64,000 nucleotides of DNA from Cryptomeria japonica (GCF_030272615.1 NC_081411.1:43257017-43321016); one strand, 5' to 3'. Positions 45,201 through 57,779 are shown, counted from the stretch's first letter. Program-made: numbers and translations. Notes: generated by a model not told the origin, from the sequence alone.

Positions 45201-48000
45201 ACTTTGGCTTTGCTTCTTGTGATAGCATGAGCAAGTTCTGTTAGGACCGAAAGGCAACTGAGAGGGGGGGGGGGGGGGTGAATCAGTTGTCTATGAATTT
45301 CAACCCAATTATGAATTATTTCAACTTAATACTTAATACCGGTAAACCAATCTTAATGCCAGTTAACAGATTAACAATGAATATCAATATCGGTAAAACT
45401 TAAAGTATGTAACAGAAATAGAAACAACATCCACAACACATAACACAAATATTTTTGACGTGGAAACCCTGTAACGGGAAAAACCATGGTGGGAAACCTT
45501 ACCCACAATCATATGATACTACTACAGATAGTATGTGCACATAAATGGGATCTGCACTTGCAGAAAGGCCAACCACCTAGAGCACACTACTCAAATGGGA
45601 GTCCCAATGACTACAATAGGATGGTTAAATCCTAGAATAATGTACTACTCAAAATAGCATCTCCAATGTTGGATTCAATACCGGTTTAAGCTCTGATAAA
45701 CACCTTCAAACCTTCCTCTAACCTTCGAATGATGCCTGCTTGAATAGCTCTATGATCTGCTCATATTCGCATATACCAAATACCACACTCTTACATTTTT
45801 ATCTGACAAATGAGACCTTAAATTTATACCAAAACTAAGACCAAATGTGTAGGTCGGCTCACTAAGAATATTACATTAAAATCAATTACAAAATAGATCC
45901 AAGATATTGGCTTCAATACAATAACCAATAATAAATCATCTCCATAACGCGATGTGCCGATCTGGAATAGATAACGTGTGCTTGTCCATAACCTATACCT
46001 ATTTGCCGGTAACAACATATGTCAACCCGAATAGATCAATAACCAAAACACTAAAACCAAGTGATCTCTAGATGATAACAAGTCTTCATCAGTGTCGGTG
46101 AACCATATAACCTGCCGGTGAACATAATCTGCCGCTTTAACATAATCATAGATCTCCAGAAGGATAAGTGTTGTCATCAATGAAAAAACTATTGCAACAC
46201 ATCCATAATACCAACAAGTTCTTGATGTTTCTCTTTAACTACGATCACATTTACCACATTGTCATATGCATGAGCATATTTCACCTTTGCTTTACCTTTA
46301 TTGTTATGTTTTGTTGATGATTCACCCTTCTCATAGTTAGGAAGCGGAGTTTTGAAAGTTGTGTGAGATTCATTTGATGTATATCCATCCACAGTTATTA
46401 CTCCATTATCAATCAAATCTTGTATGACATGTTTTAATCATTGACAAGCATCTGTTTGGTGTCCTTTGTTTCGATGGAAATCACAATAATGGTTGTCGTT
46501 CCACCAAGCAGATTTTACCTTGGGTTCAAAGTTTCTTGCTTCTGGCAAGGTAATTAACTTGTTTGTGAGAAGCATCTTTAATGCTAATCCAAGTGGTTCA
46601 CCAATATTTGTAAATTTCCATTGAAAGAAATTGTTGAGAGTTAATTTTTGACGATTGTTGTTTTGTTGAGCCACTGTTGAGTGATTGGATAAATTAAAAA
46701 TCGGGTGCTTTGGTTTTACATTGTTGTTATCCACTATCCCATCATTGACAACATTTTGATTTCTATTCCAAAATTTTGGCTTATCATTGTTGTTGTTGTT
46801 ATTGTTATTAGGAGGATGAACTCCTTCTTTGTATAGCTTCACCTCACCCTTTTTTATCATATCTTCTTCCATTCTGATTCCGTTATCAATCATTTTTTCA
46901 AAATTTTGATGACATTGCATTTTCATATTATAACTCATTTGATCATTTAGGTTGTTGATGAATAAATCCATTTTCTCGTATTCTGGCACTGTACGAGGAT
47001 ATCGTGAAGCTAACCATCTCCATCATTGTAGAAAGGTCATTAAAGGTTCTCCACTCTTTTGTTTAGTATTACATATGTCGAGCATTGTGACCTCATGTTG
47101 AATGTTGTAAGACTGTTGTGAAACAAACTTATCCACCAATTCTGTGAATGATCTAATTCCAGGTGGGAGTTTGGAGAACCATTCCATATCTAGTCCACTT
47201 AAGCTCTTTGGAAATAATCTCATCAGCTATGTATCCTCATGTGCAAACTCCATACTCATCGTGCAAAATTCTCGTATATGATCTTGGGGATCAGTGCTTC
47301 CATTATATTTATCATATCTTGGAGTTTCGCACCCTGTAGGAAATGGTATCATGTTTAGATTTCTGTCGAATGGGTAAGGATAAATTTCCTAAAGCGAATA
47401 TTGTCAAACAGTTCCTCTCTGCATATCTTGAATCTGTGTTTGCTGTGTTTGTATTTGTTGTGTAAGAGTTGTGAGAGCATTATTCACATAATTTATTCTT
47501 GTATAACCATGAGTTTGAACTCTAGTATGATCTTGGTCTCTTCTCGTATCATCTCAACTCTTTCTTGTGTCCTCATTAGATTTGACATGATTGAGAATTT
47601 CTATGTCATCCTTTTTGGGAATGGAAGTTTTCTCATTAGTTCTTGTGTTATCAGGAATTGATGTGTCGTCATTTTTGTGACCGAAAATATCCTCATGTCA
47701 TTCGTTATCATGGAAAGATTCACTTCTCTTTTGTCCTAATTCACTCACATCAAAATCTTGGGGGAGTGTAGCACCAGATTTTGCTACCATTAGGAAGTAT
47801 TTTTCTTTGTCGCCCTCAAATATTTTCACCATAAATTTATCGAATTTAGGATCTTGTTTGATTTCTCTAAAATGTTGTTCTTTTATTTCCCCTTCTTCTT
47901 GTATTTTGTTTTCGTGTTCCATGTTCCTATAATCTTCAGTTGTTTCAAATATTTCTATTTCTGTTTTTGCCATCTTTTGTCTCTGAGCCCTAGTTCAAAC
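39300..48000 (-). mobile_element. Gypsy (Ty3) retrotransposon fossil with solo LTR inside
   Basis: Minus-strand parts in order from high to low coordinates: gag (about 47,970-46,220, with a CDFHRNKGH zinc-type motif), aspartic protease (about 45,145-44,393, VIIDGGAG and LLGRPWIH), a G-patch-like segment (about 44,150-44,050, GKGFNILKKMGYTG), reverse transcriptase (about 42,760-41,900), RNase H (about 41,500-41,200, LYFDGS), integrase (about 40,420-40,040) and the integrase tail (about 39,840). Polypurine-like GGGGGCAAAA words lie near 39,320-39,350. It is broken, with many breaks, and clearly old. LTR ends were not found. It is interrupted by a later LTR at 45,239-46,216. Its gag and protease resemble those of the element at 59,084 onward. 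Confidence 0.85.
45239..46216 (-). repeat. Solo LTR inserted in the Gypsy fossil
   Basis: A 978-bp LTR runs TGTTAGGACC...ATACCAACA and is flanked by a perfect 5-bp target duplication AGTTC (45,234-45,238 and 46,217-46,221). It carries a run of 15 G at 45,264-45,278. It is related to the LTR at 50,928-51,938 (shared CACAAATATTTT, GGAAACC and AGAGC(A/T)CACTACTCAA words). No internal region is present, as left by LTR-LTR recombination. Confidence 0.8.
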
Positions 48001-48829
48001 AGGCATACACGTGTTTTGAATATTTTGCGAGGTTTAAATCTTCTATAATGTGTCACATTAAGTGATCAATTGTTGAGGTAAATAATATAGATGGATAGGC
48101 ACGAAATGATCTTTTCAAGTATTTGTTTGTTTGCAAGTTTTTCGATTTTAGTTTTGGAGTGCAAGTTTTGTGATTTTTGATATGACCAAGTTTGATAGGA
48201 ATGATATATCATATGATAGAGAATAAGGTTAATCTGATCAAGCATTGTAGTTTCATGATAAAGGATGATAGATCCTGATGAGAAACTATGTTTGAACGAT
48301 CAACTTATCAAAGAAAATGTGATGTTGCACTTTAAGAGGTTAGATCTTGAACTTGTTGGGGGTGAATACTTGAGAACCTTAGTGTATCTAGCTTTGAATT
48401 TTCTTTGACAGAAGATAACCTGATTGAGTGACCCAAGAAGATGACCTAGTCTCTATGTTTGACTATATCAGAAATGGGTTGTTTTTGTTTTCTGATTTCG
48501 GTGCAGTTTACCAGAAACACTGACAAACTAACCAGAAACGTTGCTATGCTACCCATAAACGCTAAAAAAGTGACTAGAAACACTGCCATAATGACCAGAA
48601 ATGCTGACAAACTGACCATAAATGTTGCTATATTGACCAAAAATGCTATTCTGCAATGCAATGACTCTAAAGTTCAAAATAATGATGTTTAGACTCAGGA
48701 AATTGAGTGTTTGAACTTAGGAGATTGTAATTTTGATCCAACTTTGTGATTTTCAGACTCAGAGAACTGATATTTAGGCATAGCAAGTACAAACTAGGAG
48801 ATCTAATGTTGAAACATGAGCAATTTGAC
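48001..48829. other. Junction region between two LTR elements, with a minisatellite
   Basis: No gene. It probably holds leftover leader sequence of the Gypsy fossil. Its central part is the minisatellite listed separately. Confidence 0.4.
48505..48660. repeat. Minisatellite, about 18-22 bp unit
   Basis: About eight imperfect copies of ACCAGAAACGCTGACAAACTG-like words (ACCAGAAA, ACCATAAA or ACCAAAAA followed by a GCT- or GTT-containing tail). Confidence 0.8.
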
Positions 48830-51800
48830 ATTCAAGTCGAGATCAACATCATCTGTTTTTACTTCCTCTGATGTCTTTTCTTTGGGCTGATTTTGCACAG
48901 TTGTCGGTGCCTCTGCTACTGTCGGTGGGGTGTCCTAAGCTGGTGGTGGTAAGTTATCCTTTATTGATAGGTCAAGAACATTGCCAATCTTATTCTTCCC
49001 TTTATCTCCTTTTTGGTATACCTTAGTAAAGGATTTGTCAACTTTTTATTTTTCTTCTCTTTTCTCTTTCTCCACAAAGAAAATATCCCATTTATCTGTT
49101 GTCTCATATGCTATTTCCTTTAACCTGCCGGCCATAAGGCTTACTTGTCAATGACCACTTGCAAAAACAGCTCTGTTAGCTTCAAATATCAATTCATCAA
49201 TTTCTTGTCTAGATTTAACTAGATGAACAACCAACAGTGTTTCAACCTTTAATTTCTTATCCAATCCCATAATAGACATTCTTTTAGCTTCAAGTCTCAG
49301 ATATAAATCATTTGGGAGAAAATTAATGACTTGAATAAGAACTTTCTTATATATATCTAAGTACAAAATTATGCTCTCTTCAATAGTGTCCTTATCTGAA
49401 TCTTTAAAAGAATGATAAAACTTACTGACATTGCTGAGATTTCCATCCTGAGTTATTTCATTAACAAGCTCTTCTAGGGAAAGAGTATCAGATACCTTTT
49501 GTTCCGATTTCTTCTATGCAATCTTTGAATACTTGAATGCTTGGTGAGTCAAAAATGAGAAATTTCAATGCTTTATAGCCAAAACGTTAACTAACAACCG
49601 CATTAAACGCTTTATCGGTTAAGTGAATTTCCATGTAACTCAACATATGTGCCAGTAAAGAAGAATTATGACTTCTTACCACCATCTGAGGGTAAAATGC
49701 ACGATCTTAAATTAGTTGCCTTACCCCTAAGGATTATTCCTTACTTAGATGAAGAATCTCTTGCCCGTGCAGGATTGCTTTGTTTTGTCGGTGCAGGGCC
49801 AGATTCATCATTTCTCTGATCTCTCTTCTTGAACCATTGTTTAGAGAATTCTTGCTTGATTTCATTCACCTTTTCCTTTCCTTTGTCATTAGATCCTTTG
49901 TTGTTTGGCGGTACATTCTTCCTTCTGCAAAATCTTTCAATATGCCCAATCTTGTTGCATGCATAACAAGTTACATTGTTTCTTTGAATAGCTTTTCCAT
50001 AACCTTGCTCGGTTTGAGTTCTGCATTGATTATATAGGTGTCCAAATCTACCACAAGTATGGCATTTTACATTTATTTTGCAATTATTTGAGTTATGACC
50101 ATATTTATTGCATTTGAAACATTGACTGATGGATGAGTTTGTATCCCGATTATTCCTATATCAGCATTGATTTTCCCTATGACCAAATTTGTTGCAATTA
50201 AAACATTTTCCATTGAATTTATAAGCATTGGGTTGCCTTACCAGTTTGTTGTGATCATGATTATTTGTAGTTCCAGAACTTTCTGCATGTTCAAATCCAA
50301 GTCCAAATGTTTCTCCATCAGGTTTTTGACTTTTCAGCATATCATCAAGCTTGTCTGAACTCTTTTTGAATTTGTCTTTGTATTCATTTGCAACGACCAA
50401 CTCACCTTCCAATGTGCTAACTTGTCTCATAAGTTCCTCTTTGTCATGTTGCATCTGAATCAACTTTGTTTTAAGCATATCATTTTCATGACTAAGCCTT
50501 GTAGATTCATCAGCTCTTTCATTAAATCGTCTGGCCAAATCTTCTTGATTGTTCTTTCTATCTTCAATATCCTTACATAGTCTCATGGTTAAGTCTTGCA
50601 TCTCATTCTTCATGTTACTATTCTCTTGTCTCAGTTTCTCTGCAATATCTCTGAGAGTTTCTTTTTATTCATCATCTTGATTTTGTAGTGACTCACACAA
50701 TTTTTTTCTCTTAATCTGTGCCATGACCAGGTTTTCTTGAAGTTCTTTGATGAATTCTCGAGCAGATTTGAGTTCTTCTTGCAAATTGATATTCTTTAAT
50801 TTTTCTGCATCAAAATCTTCAAGACCCCCTTGCAACTATTTTCTCAAACTTTCCATTGGTACCAGCGTTAGAATCTTCCTCAAGTTGTTAGGCTTCTGCA
50901 AATAGAGGACCAGGCTCTGATACCAATTGTTAGATACTTGGTTAATCCCAAAGACACTAAGAGGGGGGGTGAATAAGTTTTTGACCAGTAGATGAAAGAT
51001 TTAAACTTATTTGTAATTTTGTAACTGAAATTAATATACTGGTAAACAAATAATAATGCAGTAAAGAGAAACAAAGGATTCAACATCAATGCACACCATA
51101 ACACAAATATTTTGGCGAGGAAACCTGGTAAGGAAAAACCTCAGTGGGATTTGTGACCCACAATATTTACTCACTGACCAATATGAATAAATATTACTTA
51201 GTACAAAAGGGGCCTGCACATGTAGGAAGGCCAACTGCCTAGAGCTCACTACTCAACAACAAAAATGGAATCACACTGAGTACAACATCACAGTGATGTA
51301 AAACAAAAATGAACTCTTACAACTTGCAACAAAATGTTGGATGAGTTCGCTGTTATGCTTTGTTTGATACTGGTTCTGCCTTTGCCAAAAACCCTAGCCG
51401 GTATGCTGTCAAATGATTCTTCTTACATAGAATAGTCTTTGCTATGATCTACTTCTTATTCTGCCTCTGCCAAAACCCTAGCCAGTATGCTATCAAATGA
51501 TTATGCTTACATGGAATAGTCTTCGCTTTGCTCTACTTCTTATTCTCTCCAAAATAAACACATCAAAATGCATATACAACTGTTCGCTATCATATATCTA
51601 TCCTATCTCATATCACCGCTACATAAACATACATTTCATTTCCATACATTTCAAATGACCTACAAGATCTCATAAATATATGAGTCTTTACAATACAACA
51701 TGTCGGCCATACAAACATAATTTACATTAAGATTTATTTCGTATAAACAATACTATTGCCAAGTCGGCTTGGAATGTCGATATGATCTGCAATCAGTGTA

Positions 51801-51938
51801 AATAAACCTTGTTGTATTTGCTGGTGCCGGTAGGTGAAGTCTATTGCTGGTTGAACCTATAAAACTTTTTTGAACCTTTTTGCCATCAATGACAACATCT
51901 ACCTTTCTCATCTGAGTGTATAATGCCAATAATTGACA
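48830..51938 (-). mobile_element. LTR element fossil with four-knuckle gag
   Basis: On the minus strand an LTR (about 50,928-51,938) is followed by a primer binding site (TGGTATCAGAGCC, about 50,913-50,925). A coiled-coil, Glu/Lys-rich gag-like region (about 50,880-50,250) follows, then four CX2CX4HX4C zinc knuckles between about 50,215 and 49,930 (for example CFNCNKFGHRENQC). Lower down is a region with no family I recognise (49,366-48,830). No pol domain was found, so it is probably a non-autonomous or incomplete element. It is broken. The opposite LTR was not seen. Confidence 0.65.
50928..51938 (-). repeat. LTR of the four-knuckle element
   Basis: Starts TGTTAGATACTTGG next to the primer site. 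The outer end lies near GACAACA (51,897) or AATTGACA (51,938). It is related to the solo LTR at 45,239-46,216. Confidence 0.65.
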
Positions 51939-51940
51939 GG

Positions 51941-52262
51941 ATGATTAGGTGTGTACCATGAGAATGTGTTTATCGATGCCTATATGATTTTTTTGTGATG
52001 ATGTGATGCCAAAATATGTAATTATGATGATGATAATGCATGTGGATGTATTTATGAAATGGCTAATGATAATTCTCTATGATAAATGGTCATGATGCTA
52101 TATGATTAGGTGTGTATCATGAGAATATGTTTATTGATGCCTATATGATTTTTTTGTGATGATGTGATGACAAAATGTAATGTAATTATGATGATAATGT
52201 GTGTGGATGTACTGATGAAATGGCTAATGATAATGCTCTATGATAAATGGTCACGATACTAT
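51941..52262. repeat. Tandem duplication, about 160 bp x 2, then TGATGA-like low complexity
   Basis: The block starting ATGATTAGGTGTGTA at 51,941 recurs at 52,102 with few changes. Up to about 52,590 the sequence continues as degenerate AATGATATGATAATGATG-type simple sequence. Confidence 0.85.
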
Positions 52263-52918
52263 ATGATTATGCATTAATTATGATGGGATGCATGCCTATA
52301 TGATGTAAAGTATTATCTATTTGGTACTAATGTTTATGAATTTATCTGAAAATGCACCTAAATGATGTAAATATATGTAAATGCTACTACTATTTTAAGA
52401 ATTGTATGGATGAAAGCACATATGACTAATTTGTTAAAATAAACTAGATGAATATTTTGAAATGTAATCTAAAGGATATGGTAATGATGCAAATGATATG
52501 ATAAGGATGTAATTGATAATCTAAATGATATGATAATGATGTACATGATATTCTTAATGATAAGGATGTAAATGATGATCTAAATGATATGATTATTGGG
52601 AAAATGGTGTTGTACACCTTGCATAAAACTGACGAGATTTTTCCTTTAAAAAACCAGAGAAATAATCACAAGTTAGGGAAAGTGTCCACATGCTTAAGAT
52701 TATTCCCTCTATTACAATAGCTAACTTCTCTATCTCTATATCTAGCATCATCCTTTGGCATTTCACTGCATAGTGATAGATCTCACACTTGCAAGGACAA
52801 AATAACTTCTCAAGTTCGCTATCCCTCTGGTTTTGGCACTTCCATGCCGTTGCACTCAGCCTCAATAAGTCTAGGGACAAAGAAAATAACATGGAACTTC
52901 AGTTCCAGGCTTATATAC
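52263..52918. other. Low-complexity tail and unassigned sequence
   Basis: 52,263-52,590 is degenerate ATGAT-rich simple sequence. 52,590-52,918 is mixed, and may be the upstream region of the TIR pseudogene that follows. Confidence 0.4.
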
Positions 52919-53375
52919 TTATCATCTTCTTCTGCCCATGGAAATGCTTTCAGTGAAATGCAACTTCAAGGCAGAAGGGAAAATTCTCCGACATCTCCTA
53001 GAATGTTTGATGTGATGTGAAAAAAAATTGGCTCTCCAAATTTACAATTCTCTTCAAGATATCGGAGTTCTGGCTTTTCATGATTCTTAAGAGATGGAAT
53101 TGGGAGACTTTTTTTCTTCTACCATTCGGAACGCTATCAGCTCTGCTTCAGTTCAAATTGCTATGTTTTCAAAAGAATATTCATGTTCTCCTGGTGTCTG
53201 GTTGAGCTTTCTCTAATGTCACAAACCAGGTCTATGTTTATAGCAATGTTTTACGGTGTGGCACCTTCTGATCTCCGGCCGTCACATCCAAATGGGACGT
53301 CAGGCACCTTGACATGCTTCAAGAGTGGAAGGAAGCCCTTCACTTTGTCTCATTCATCAATGGGAATTCAGTAAA
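52919..53375 (+). pseudogene. TIR-domain pseudogene related to the TNL gene
   Basis: Across three frames the translation follows the TIR domain of the gene at 30,623. The order is a Ser-rich start (SSSSAHG), GRRENSP...MFDV, DVKKN, LGDFFSSTIRNAISSASVQI, AMFSKEYS, SWCLVELSLM, AMFYGVAPSDLR and a decayed end. The FINHRGP block after FDV is missing, the frame shifts at least twice, and in-frame stops are present. No NB-ARC follows. It is a host gene relic, about 17 kb downstream of the intact TIR exon and on the same strand, so a former tandem TNL cluster is likely. Confidence 0.8.
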
Positions 53376-54220
53376 CATGCTCAGTGAGACTTTATTTAGG
53401 TGTTTGCCGTGAAGTACTGTTTTCAATTGATTTTAGTCAGAATATAATATATTGGCTTAAACAGCACATTCTAAGTTTTAATATATTTAGATGGTTCATT
53501 TAAAATCACATTTATAGGTGGGTCTTATTAAAGAAACTAAGTGTTATTTCAGATGAACCACCTAAACAAATCAAAACTTAGCTCCTGTCCATGAAGGTTC
53601 GTGAACTGTTTTCAAGGAGTAGATCCCATGAAACAAAAAAATATGCTACAAAATTAATTGAAATCTTTACCTGAATAATAGCAGTCCCTACTTCTTAGAA
53701 CTATAGCTTTACCTCATCTTCCCATACATTGTTCATGGGGCCACTAGCTCCACAAATTGCTCCTTAAAATCTTGAACAATGGCCTCTTCATTGTATTATG
53801 TATTTTTTTCCTTATTCTTATCAAGACTAAAGGGTACTTCTTGCTAGCATTTAACAATTGTCTGCACCTCAAGGAAGAGGTCATGGATGGTGGATAGTTC
53901 ATTGTTACTATTTGAACGATTTATAATTATATGGATTACTTTGGGAGACAATTCTTGAGGTATATACACCCCTAACAACTAATAATTGCACATCTTTAAT
54001 ATTAATTATAATTGTGTTTTTGTGATTTATGATCAAATGCAATTTTTGCGTCGCTCTTATGATTTGCCAGTCGTGCCCCAGATTTGATTTGATGTGATGC
54101 CCCAGATTCGATATTTGATGGTGATGCCCCCTTGGGAGATGAATCAATTTTTTTGAATTTTTTTGATTTGATTTGATGAGTTGCGTACCTTGTTTCAAGT
54201 TCAATGTGTGAAGCCTGATT
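53376..54220. other. No gene seen
   Basis: Mixed AT-rich sequence. Near 54,060-54,150 the words GATGCCCC and TTTGATTTGATG repeat loosely. Confidence 0.4.
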
Positions 54221-54430
54221 TGTGTTACAAGCTGATATGAGTTGGAAAGTTGAGTTGTGTTACAAGCTGATATGGGTTGGAAACTTGAGTTGTGTTACAA
54301 GCTGATATGGGTGGGAAACTTGAGTTGTTTTACAAGTTTATGTGATTGTGGAGACTTGAGTTGTATTACAAGTTTTGATATGGTTTGTGATAACTTGAGT
54401 TGTTTTACAAATTGATATGAAATGAGAGGA
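54221..54430. repeat. Minisatellite, 35-39 bp x 6
   Basis: The word TGTGTTACAAGCTGATATG (later copies TGTTTTACAA and TGTATTACAA) starts at 54,221, 54,256, 54,291, 54,326, 54,362 and 54,401. Each unit ends ACTTGAGT or similar. Confidence 0.9.
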
Positions 54431-54767
54431 TTTTGAACTTGATGTAGATGAGCAAATTGTTTCATGTTGTTGATGTAAGTTTGATTTTGATAGCTTTGTT
54501 TTGATGTGGAAACTGATATTGGATAATATATACTAGTATGCATATATTTTAAGATCTAAGTAATGTATGCCGAAAGATATCAAATTTTAAAATATTTAAC
54601 ATTCATAAATAATAGTAAAGAGTTGGTTGTAATAAAATTGATGTGAAATCGTTTAATAAATCACTTAGACTACTTGAAGGGAAATTCAAAATATAAATAT
54701 TTAACATTTTATTTATAATGATCTACTTATAAATAAATATTATGTTTAATATATATGATATTTATTT

Positions 54768-55620
54768 AAACCTAACCCTAATCATATATCTAATTCTAAG
54801 TCTAACCTTAACCTTAACCCTTATCTAATATTAAATCTAACCCCAATTGAATCTACACACTAACCCTATTTAAACCCTAATGTAACATTGATCCTAATGC
54901 TAATTCATCTCTAACCCTAATCCTATTTTTAATTTCAATTCTAAACCTAACCTTAAACCTAATCTAACATTAAATCTAACCCTCATTGATTGCTAAAGCT
55001 GAACCTATTTAAACCCTAGTCAAACATAAACCCTAACCATAATTATTCTCTAATCTTAACCCTATTTAAACCTTAACCATATATTAATCCCAACTCAAAT
55101 AATCATAATTTTACCCTATCTCTAATTGAGCCCTAGCCTAAACTCTTATTGAACCTTACTCTAACATTATTCCTAACCCTAACCTTACTATCCTAATATT
55201 AACCCTAGTAACATTCAAACCATAATCATAATTAAATTAATCCTAACTTATTTTAACCCTAACCCTAAGTTAAAGGTTTCTCTTAAAACCCTAATTGAAG
55301 TTCTTATTTCTAATTCTAATTCTAACCATAACTGTAATTGAACTATAACATCAACATTTTTTGAACACTAACTAAATCCTAACTTAATTGAACCATAGCC
55401 CTAACTCTAACGCTAATTGAACCCTAGTCATAACTAAAACTTATTGCTAACCTTAATTGACTATTAATCCTAACTTTAACACTTATTAAGATACAACTGA
55501 AGTTGAACATTAACCTTAATCTTAGCTCTAACCCATTGAAACCTCACCTTAATTCAACCATTAATCCAAATCCTATCTCTAATTCTTATTCTAACCCTAA
55601 CTTTAACCCTAGTATATTTT
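54768..55620. repeat. Interstitial telomere-like degenerate repeat tract
   Basis: About 850 bases consist mainly of AACCCTAA, CCCTAAC, CTAACCTTAA and AAACCCTAA words, all in the same (C-rich) orientation. They are interspersed with ATTGAA and ATTAAA spacers. Both 6-base (CCCTAA) and 7-base plant-type (CCCTAAA) forms occur. Too degenerate to be a recent telomere. Confidence 0.85.
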
Positions 55621-55688
55621 ATGAATATGTTTTTAACTGGAAAGCAATAAAGGTAACTATAATCTGCTAATAGCCATGACATAGATAC

Positions 55689-56522
55689 TGTAGACACCTA
55701 AAATTGTCCAGTCTAATTAAATAATTTATTTATTTATTTAATTAGTTTAGCCTAATTCTTCTATTAATTAAATAAATCTTTATTTATTTAATTAGTTTAC
55801 CCTAATTCTTCTATTAATTAAATAAATCTTTATTTATTTAATTAATTCATTTATCCTCTTCTAGCCTTATTTCTCATTTAACTAAATACATTTATTTATT
55901 TAAATTATCCTTTTTCCTAAATTAAATAAATATCTTATTTATTTAATTGATCCCACTTCTTCTATTAATTAAATAAATCTTTATTTATTTAATTAATTCA
56001 TTAACCTTTTCTACCCATGACACATGCCATTCATCTCTTAATTCATACACTACCTACTCCTTTCATTATTTTATTATTTTCTTTACCTACCCTCTAATCA
56101 TAGCCGACCATTTATCTTTTACACCTCTCAATCTTATCCCTCCATTTCATATGGTGTCTTCTATATAAGGAGACGATTCCTTCATTATCAAACCCTCACT
56201 ATGCATTCAGCCCCGACTACGCTTTCAAACTTGCATATGCAATCAAGCCTACTTGCAACCACATTTCCGTTCTTTGTTGAGCTCTTGTGCACACATAAAA
56301 TCTGAGAGCAAATATATCAAGCAAGATCAATGGAGATAGGAAGAATGGAGATCCAAACCCTATTGGACATGTGATGGTATAATCTTTGTGATTTCATTTG
56401 ATTTGCATTGTCTTAGGTAATTTTCATATGTTATGGTGGATCTTTGTTGTTGTTAGGCTAGGGTTTTGTGGTTGAATTCATTTAGTCTTTCAATATTATT
56501 GTTTCCATTTTCACCATAAACA
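55689..56522 (+). repeat. 5' LTR of the plus-strand Gypsy fossil
   Basis: 834 bp, starting TGTAGACACCTAAAATTG and ending ATAAACA. It carries AT-rich ATTAAATAAATCTTTATTT repeats (55,715-55,990) and a TATATAAGGAG promoter word near 56,162. Confidence 0.75.
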
Positions 56523-56523
56523 T

Positions 56524-56543
56524 TTTGGCACGCTCGGTGGGAC
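56524..56543 (+). promoter_or_regulatory. Primer-binding-site-like sequence
   Basis: TTTGGCACGCTCGGTGGGAC directly follows the LTR, in the position and style of plant Gypsy primer sites. Confidence 0.6.
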
Positions 56544-56678
56544 ATGGAGTTTTGTTAGATCTTTGTTTTTTACAGATTTTTCTAACCTTATATTGTTGTT
56601 TTGTAAAACAATTTGGAGAACAACCTTGTGCAGCTAGGGTTTTGGACACAAAATCAAGATCTTGGAGAGATTTGATCA

Positions 56679-57500
56679 TCTCACAAACGGCTTGGACATT
56701 TTGCACCAAATTGTTTTTGCAGGTTGAAGACAATATCAGGAGCTCGCAAAAGAAAAATTCAGATCTATTGGAGCATATTTTAATTTTCTACAAATTTTTT
56801 ATGAATTTTCATAAAAAATTATTTTTGAGAGCAAATTAGTGAATTTTTTGGATTTTCTTACATTTTTGGAAATCTCTCATAATTATACATAGGATCTGTT
56901 CTTTGTGATTTTAATTTTGATGCAAAATATTTCCCTAAAATTCGGATCTTTAAAAATTAGGGTTTTTCCTTATTTTGATCGAATCTCACAAACGACTTCG
57001 AATTTTGGCATCAAGTTATTTCTGCAGGTTAGGAAAATTATCAGAAGTGTTCAGTAAAACTTTCAAAGTTTTTAGATCATATTTTTAGTTTATATGAATT
57101 GTTTATGATTTTTCATAAAAAATTAATTTTGAGAGAAAATTATCAATTTTTTTGGATTTTCTTACATTTTTGGAAATATCTCAAAATTATACATAGGAGC
57201 TGTTCTTTGTGATTTTAAATTTGATGTAAAATCATTCCTCAAAAATTGGATCTTTGAAAATTAGGGTTTTGCATTATTTTACTCATATCTCACAAACTGT
57301 TTGGATTTGTTGCAGAAATTTTTTTATGCAGATTTGGAAGACCATCAAGACTGTCTAGTAAAAATTTTAGATTTTTTGGATCGATTTTGCATTTTATATG
57401 ATTTTTTTATGATTTTTCATAAAAAATTAATTTTTGGAGCAAATTAGCAAATCTTTTGGATTTTCTTACATTTCTGGAAATTTCTTCAAATTTTACAGGT
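56679..57500 (+). repeat. Leader tandem repeats, about 305 bp x 2.7
   Basis: TCTCACAAAC recurs at 56,679, 56,984 and 57,288. Each copy is followed by GCAGGTT/GCAGATT, a TTTTCATAAAAAATTA block and TTGGATTTTCTTACATTT. These lie in the untranslated leader of the Gypsy fossil. Confidence 0.85.
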
Positions 57501-57779
57501 GGTCTTTTTTTGTGATGAATCATATCTTTGAATTGGTCAACAAAACGCATTGTTAAAGGCTCCTATTTCACAAAGTCTTTTGGATCTAAAATTTACCTAA
57601 CTTGTGTGCTTGCAGGAAGGGGTGATCATTTCAAACAATCCAAAGTACTAATAGATCTTTGTTGTAGGATCTTAGCAAGGGTTTTTGATCTTTCATTGTA
57701 TTCCTTGTTTTCATAGATTAGCAAACACTTCAATTGGTGCACTAAAATTGAACCATTGTCTTTTGTGTCTTGAGCAATA

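Noticed and set aside
54768-55620. True chromosome end
   Set aside because: The tract is too degenerate, and an LTR element follows directly. It is interstitial.
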